A stretch of 64,000 bases of DNA from Juglans regia. Lineage: Eukaryota; Streptophyta; Magnoliopsida; Fagales; Juglandaceae. The notes under the pieces are model-generated. The model saw only the letters and a list, made by a program, of their open reading frames with translations. It made no database searches and was not told the DNA's origin. The stretch is from NCBI RefSeq assembly GCF_001411555.2, contig NC_049903.1:27044270-27108269 (forward strand). Direction: 5' to 3'. The first letter of the stretch is position 1. Every line of letters begins with the position of its first letter. Made by a program: the position numbers and the translations under genes. This document shows positions 60,364-64,000 of this stretch, piece after piece.

Positions 60364-61135
60364 TGAAAAGAAAGAGAGGAACTAGTTAGAAGGAAGCAAA
60401 GGAGCGAAAAAGAGCAAGAAGGCAAGTGGCACACAGGGAATTCAAAAATTCAAGAGGGAATGAAAGCAAACAGACCAAGAGTGGATGGGGTCTGAGTATA
60501 AATAGACGATCGTGCCGTATGGACTTCCCTAGAATATGAACCATCATGCATCGTAGGAGGATGAGGGATAGGGTGCGGATCCCACAATTAGCACTACATG
60601 AAGCGACATGGGAGGGGAGTGGTCGCATACAACCCAAGCCGGCGAAGTCGGACTAGCATAGTTGAGAGCACGTTGGTCAAGTGATTACATGCCGTCGAAA
60701 CATCCTCGAAAACGAAAAAATTCCTACCATACTTGTACGGTAAGAATTAGAGGGGTAACTGGAGGGGATATTTCATCCCCTTTGGGTCGAGCCTAACCGA
60801 GATACTAAAGTCCATTCTAGCTCGAGTTGCACCCCTCAAGTGCACTTGGTAACCATTAACATAGCCAGCCAAAAATTTATATTTTGTGGTTCTCGTAGAC
60901 TTTCCCTATCATAGTGGACTTTTATTAAAGATTTTTAAGACTTTCTTGTTAACAAGTTGGCCTTAAGAATCACGGGCATCTGTTGGATATAAAAAAGACT
61001 AGGTCCAACCCATTGGAAGCCCATTACCAAGAATAAAATGAAGAGATAAAGTCAAAAGTGGCAAATTGACGTACAAAAAGGTAAAAATGGCATAAGGTAA
61101 GTAGGACTCAGGTACTGTAAAGTGTTGGTTGAAAT
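60364..61135. other. Leader or LTR remnant of the minus-strand gypsy element
   Basis: Upstream of the 60363 start (to the right) the sequence is GA-rich on the plus strand, then GGGTCGAGCCTAACCGAGAT near 60786. This is the expected place for leader/LTR, but no matching second LTR is in the window. No host gene seen. Confidence 0.35.
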
Positions 61136-62373
61136 TGTAAGTGCACGAATCGTAACAAGTAATAAAGTGAATAAAGAAGAGCATCGTCCCACGACGATTG
61201 AAAAGTTACTTATAAGTACCAAAATTTATTAAATTATGATATGTTTGATAATTCAAATAGGAATGAATTGTTGAACTAGAAAATTTAAAATAAGCAAATT
61301 CAGATCAAGAAAACAATATTCTAGGGTTTCTGATTCACCATAACTAATCCTATACAAATTTCCTAATTGAATTAATTATAATTATTTCCTATTGTTGATA
61401 ATCAAGTCTCTCTAATTTATTTATTAATCTTTCTTAAGCATTGACAAAATATCACAACAAGATAATATTCTACATCTCTGTGAAAATTCTAAACCTGTCA
61501 AAATTCATTAAGAACAAAGAAACTCTCATAAGATTACACAAATCCATAGATATCTCTATCCTATGGATTCCTTATGGTATCTCAAACATAGGCTGAAACA
61601 ATTATAACTTCTCAGTCTCAAATTGAATCCCAAATCATGTAAACGGTCATCAATCATTCACAAGCATCAAGTCCAGAATGAACTACTTAACAATATAAAA
61701 CAAATACTAAATAAATTCAATTAAAGAAATATTCACATAATCATAGTAAGGCTACATTGTAACCCTAGAAAATAGAATTTAGGTCATAATAAAACTGAAT
61801 AAAAACATAATCAAAGAGTTTAACATCCAGCAATTGAAATAAATTCGGAATAAAGAAAAAAAAACTCAAAAACCCGTCTCTTCCTTGATGTCGACTGCTC
61901 CCCTCCAAAGCCAAGTCATAGACTCTTGATGTTCTTCTTTTTTCATTGAAGCCATCCTCACAAAGAAAGAAAATCAATCCCTAATCAGCATTGTCAATTC
62001 TATAGATTTTTAGGCTTATATTGTGGCCGTTTTCGCTTGGAAAACGTGGAAATAACAACAACTCTATTTCAGGAATAATTGTAGCCCATTAAGTTAGCTT
62101 TCCAACGCTTTTTGAATCAGCTTAATCCGATCTCTAACAGGAGAGATATGATAAGAATATTTAAGATTGTACAGAGACGCTTCCAATTCGAGATTACATT
62201 AAACCCCTTTGTTTCCTTTCTTGAATGTACCAAAATGCCCTTCTTTTGCACTAAACCTTCTCATTCCTTCAAACACAAGAAAATAAATAAAAATCAAATC
62301 AAATCAAAAGAAATAAAGGAAAACTAACAATTTTAATAAGTAAAAGAGTAATAAAAATCATATAAAAATTACA
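61136..62373 (-). repeat. 3' LTR of an Athila-type gypsy element (inferred bounds)
   Basis: Element orientation starts TGTAATTTTTATATG at 62373, after a TTTAAGTTTGGAAG tract (polypurine-like, normally TTTAAGTTTGGGGG), and ends GTGCACTTACA at 61136. TGTAA...TTACA is the expected LTR symmetry. It contains the ATCGTGGGACGATGCTC block common in Athila/Tat-type LTRs. The other LTR is outside the window, so the length (1238 bp) is inferred. Left flank GAAAT would be the target duplication to look for. Confidence 0.58.
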
Positions 62374-63505
62374 CTATTCAAATTCTTCCAAACTTAAAAT
62401 TTGCTTGCCCTCAAGCAAAGAAAAAGAGAAAAACAACCAAAAAAAAGAATTGGTTTAATTCATAAAATTTGTTGCCTTAAAGATTGCCTAAAGTTTATAA
62501 TCCAAAGCAATCATTTAATATCATACAAGTCCAGAAATTAATTCAAAACTCAATTCCACCTCATTATCAATCATCTCATTCATGCATACCTATCATTCTC
62601 ACTTCATTATTAGCTCCCCGGATGATTTTATGTAGACAAGTAAATATATAATGGATCTCTAGCTATGAAATTGATAATTCAAACTCCATATGCATTCTTT
62701 TCAAATCACTCTCCACTAATGTAGAACAAAAATATTATCAAGGATCAATAGGTTTTTATTAGGGTTGTAATGTAAGGTTAAGGTGAGGTTTACAAAGAAA
62801 ATATATTATTCAAACAAAGCAAGAGAACTTAATTTTGAACACAAACAAAATAAATAGAGCATATTCACTTCTAACATATACACTTCTTCTCAATCATTTG
62901 AATCTCTTAAAACACCTCTCTTTATCGTACTTTCAAAGATCCTTCTTTTTTTCTTTTTTCTATTTTTGTGTAAGAATTCAAAGATCCTTTGAAAAAAATA
63001 TTTTTTTTCGAATAACTTCCCAACACCTTGTTGATTTTTCACACCCCCAAACTTATGACTTTGATAACATAGGCTATGGTAAACTTTCTACCTCTCACAC
63101 CTTCCATGCTCTTCTGACTTTGTGTAAACTTAGTTCTCTTGATAGGTAAGGAAAACAATGTTTAAACTCAAATAGGGTAGGGAATATGATATTTTATAAA
63201 AAGAAAAAAAATATAAGGCCAATGTATAATTCAACAAAGCTCAAAGGGATTACTAGGGATAAAGATAATAAATAGGTTAGGTTTAAAGGCTCAATCGATT
63301 CAAAGAATGCCTAAATCATTTTTCAAATAATATTTTGTCTAGGATTTCGCCTCGAGTGTCATCAAACAAGTTCTAGAGTTTGCCGAGATCATACTAATTT
63401 ACAATATTCACATAAAATTTCTCTAGGTATGCAAAGCAGTTAATGATCATGATAAGAATTCATTTAATATAGAAAATCTCAAATTAAGCAAAATCAAGTC
63501 AAGGA
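62374..63505 (-). other. 3' untranslated region of the Athila-type element
   Basis: Between integrase and LTR, without recognisable coding. It carries CTTTGCTTGAGGGCAAGCAA near 62420 (minus strand) and a purine tract GTTTGGGGGTGTG near 63050 (minus strand), features of Athila 3' regions. Confidence 0.5.
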
Positions 63506-64000
63506 TTAACAAATAGACTCAAGCAATAAGAATTTTTCCTTAAAAATTATAATCAATTTCGACCATATTCTTATTATAGGCTTTTTATTCATAAAACCAA
63601 ACACAAAGATTTTTTTTTCTGAAATAAAATACAAACTCCCTTCCCCCAAACTTAAATAACACATTGTCCTAAATGAGAAAGAAGAAGAAAAACCAAAAAA
63701 AAAAAAGAAAAAAGGAAAGAAGTGCTCCCCCGATTTCCAATTGAATGTTGTCATCGAAAGTGCAACCATGTAACACATTGGAGAGCCCCCAAACTTCTGC
63801 AAACCTTGAATGTCCCTTTTTGTCTCATGATGAACTTCAACTGCTCCATATGAAAAAACACTAGTCACAACAAATGGTCCCGACCACCTAGATCGCAACC
63901 TTCCCGAAAAAATTCGAAGTCTTGAATTGAATAGTAAAACTTTATGCCCCACTTCAAACTCCCTTCTCAAAATATGCTTATCATGCCATCTTTTAGTTTT
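63506..64000 (-). pseudogene. Athila-type polyprotein C-terminus (integrase C-terminal domain), partial
   Basis: The frame enters from the window edge as [20 protein letters not shown], followed by [35 protein letters not shown], a well-known pattern of the Athila integrase C-terminal DNA-binding domain. After about [11 protein letters not shown] it no longer matches, so a frame change is likely before the stop at 63506. The catalytic core and upstream domains lie beyond 64000, so the state of the full element cannot be judged. Confidence 0.82.

Overview
This is plant nuclear DNA, almost certainly from a woody dicot. Evidence: a seven-exon gene with GT-AG introns and a plant cytokinin-activating product, abundant TA, GA and CA microsatellites, and many nested plant transposable elements (copia, Tat-type and Athila-type gypsy, hAT, Harbinger, CACTA and Mutator types). 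Small Harbinger-like elements with GTTTGGATA-type ends suggest Fagales (walnut, hickory, oak), but that is only an impression. The window contains no bacterial or organellar features.

Layout. 1-150 holds the last exon of an unrecognised plus-strand gene. 2830-6999 (minus) is the only intact gene: a LONELY GUY (LOG) cytokinin riboside 5'-monophosphate phosphoribohydrolase. All seven exons can be joined into a 218-residue protein. 7-14 kb is AT-rich intergenic DNA with small MITEs. 14238-18745 is a complete but dead copia element with non-canonical TA...CA LTR ends and a perfect 5-bp target duplication. 18.7-34 kb is gene-free: an LTR-like block related to the giant LTRs further right, a small hAT element containing a 164-bp palindrome with a divergent snRNA-type promoter signature, and a tandemly duplicated Helitron-like segment.

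35-48 kb is a Tat-type gypsy element (gag, protease, post-RNase H linker, integrase) that lacks RT and RNase H. It is split twice, by a 717-bp hAT element and by an 8.9-kb gag-only element with LTRs over 3 kb. 48.6-53 kb is a hAT element with a nearly full transposase frame carrying two in-frame stops. 53-61 kb is a minus-strand gypsy-type ORF split by a solo LTR, which itself hosts a decayed hAT. 61.1-64 kb is the 3' LTR and integrase C-terminus of an Athila-type element that continues beyond the window.

One host gene is fully interpretable (LOG: local release of active cytokinin from its nucleotide precursor). Everything else is a layered insertion history. Target duplications date the layers relative to one another. 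Catalytic residues in several elements were lost by G-to-A changes, as expected from deamination of methylated cytosines.
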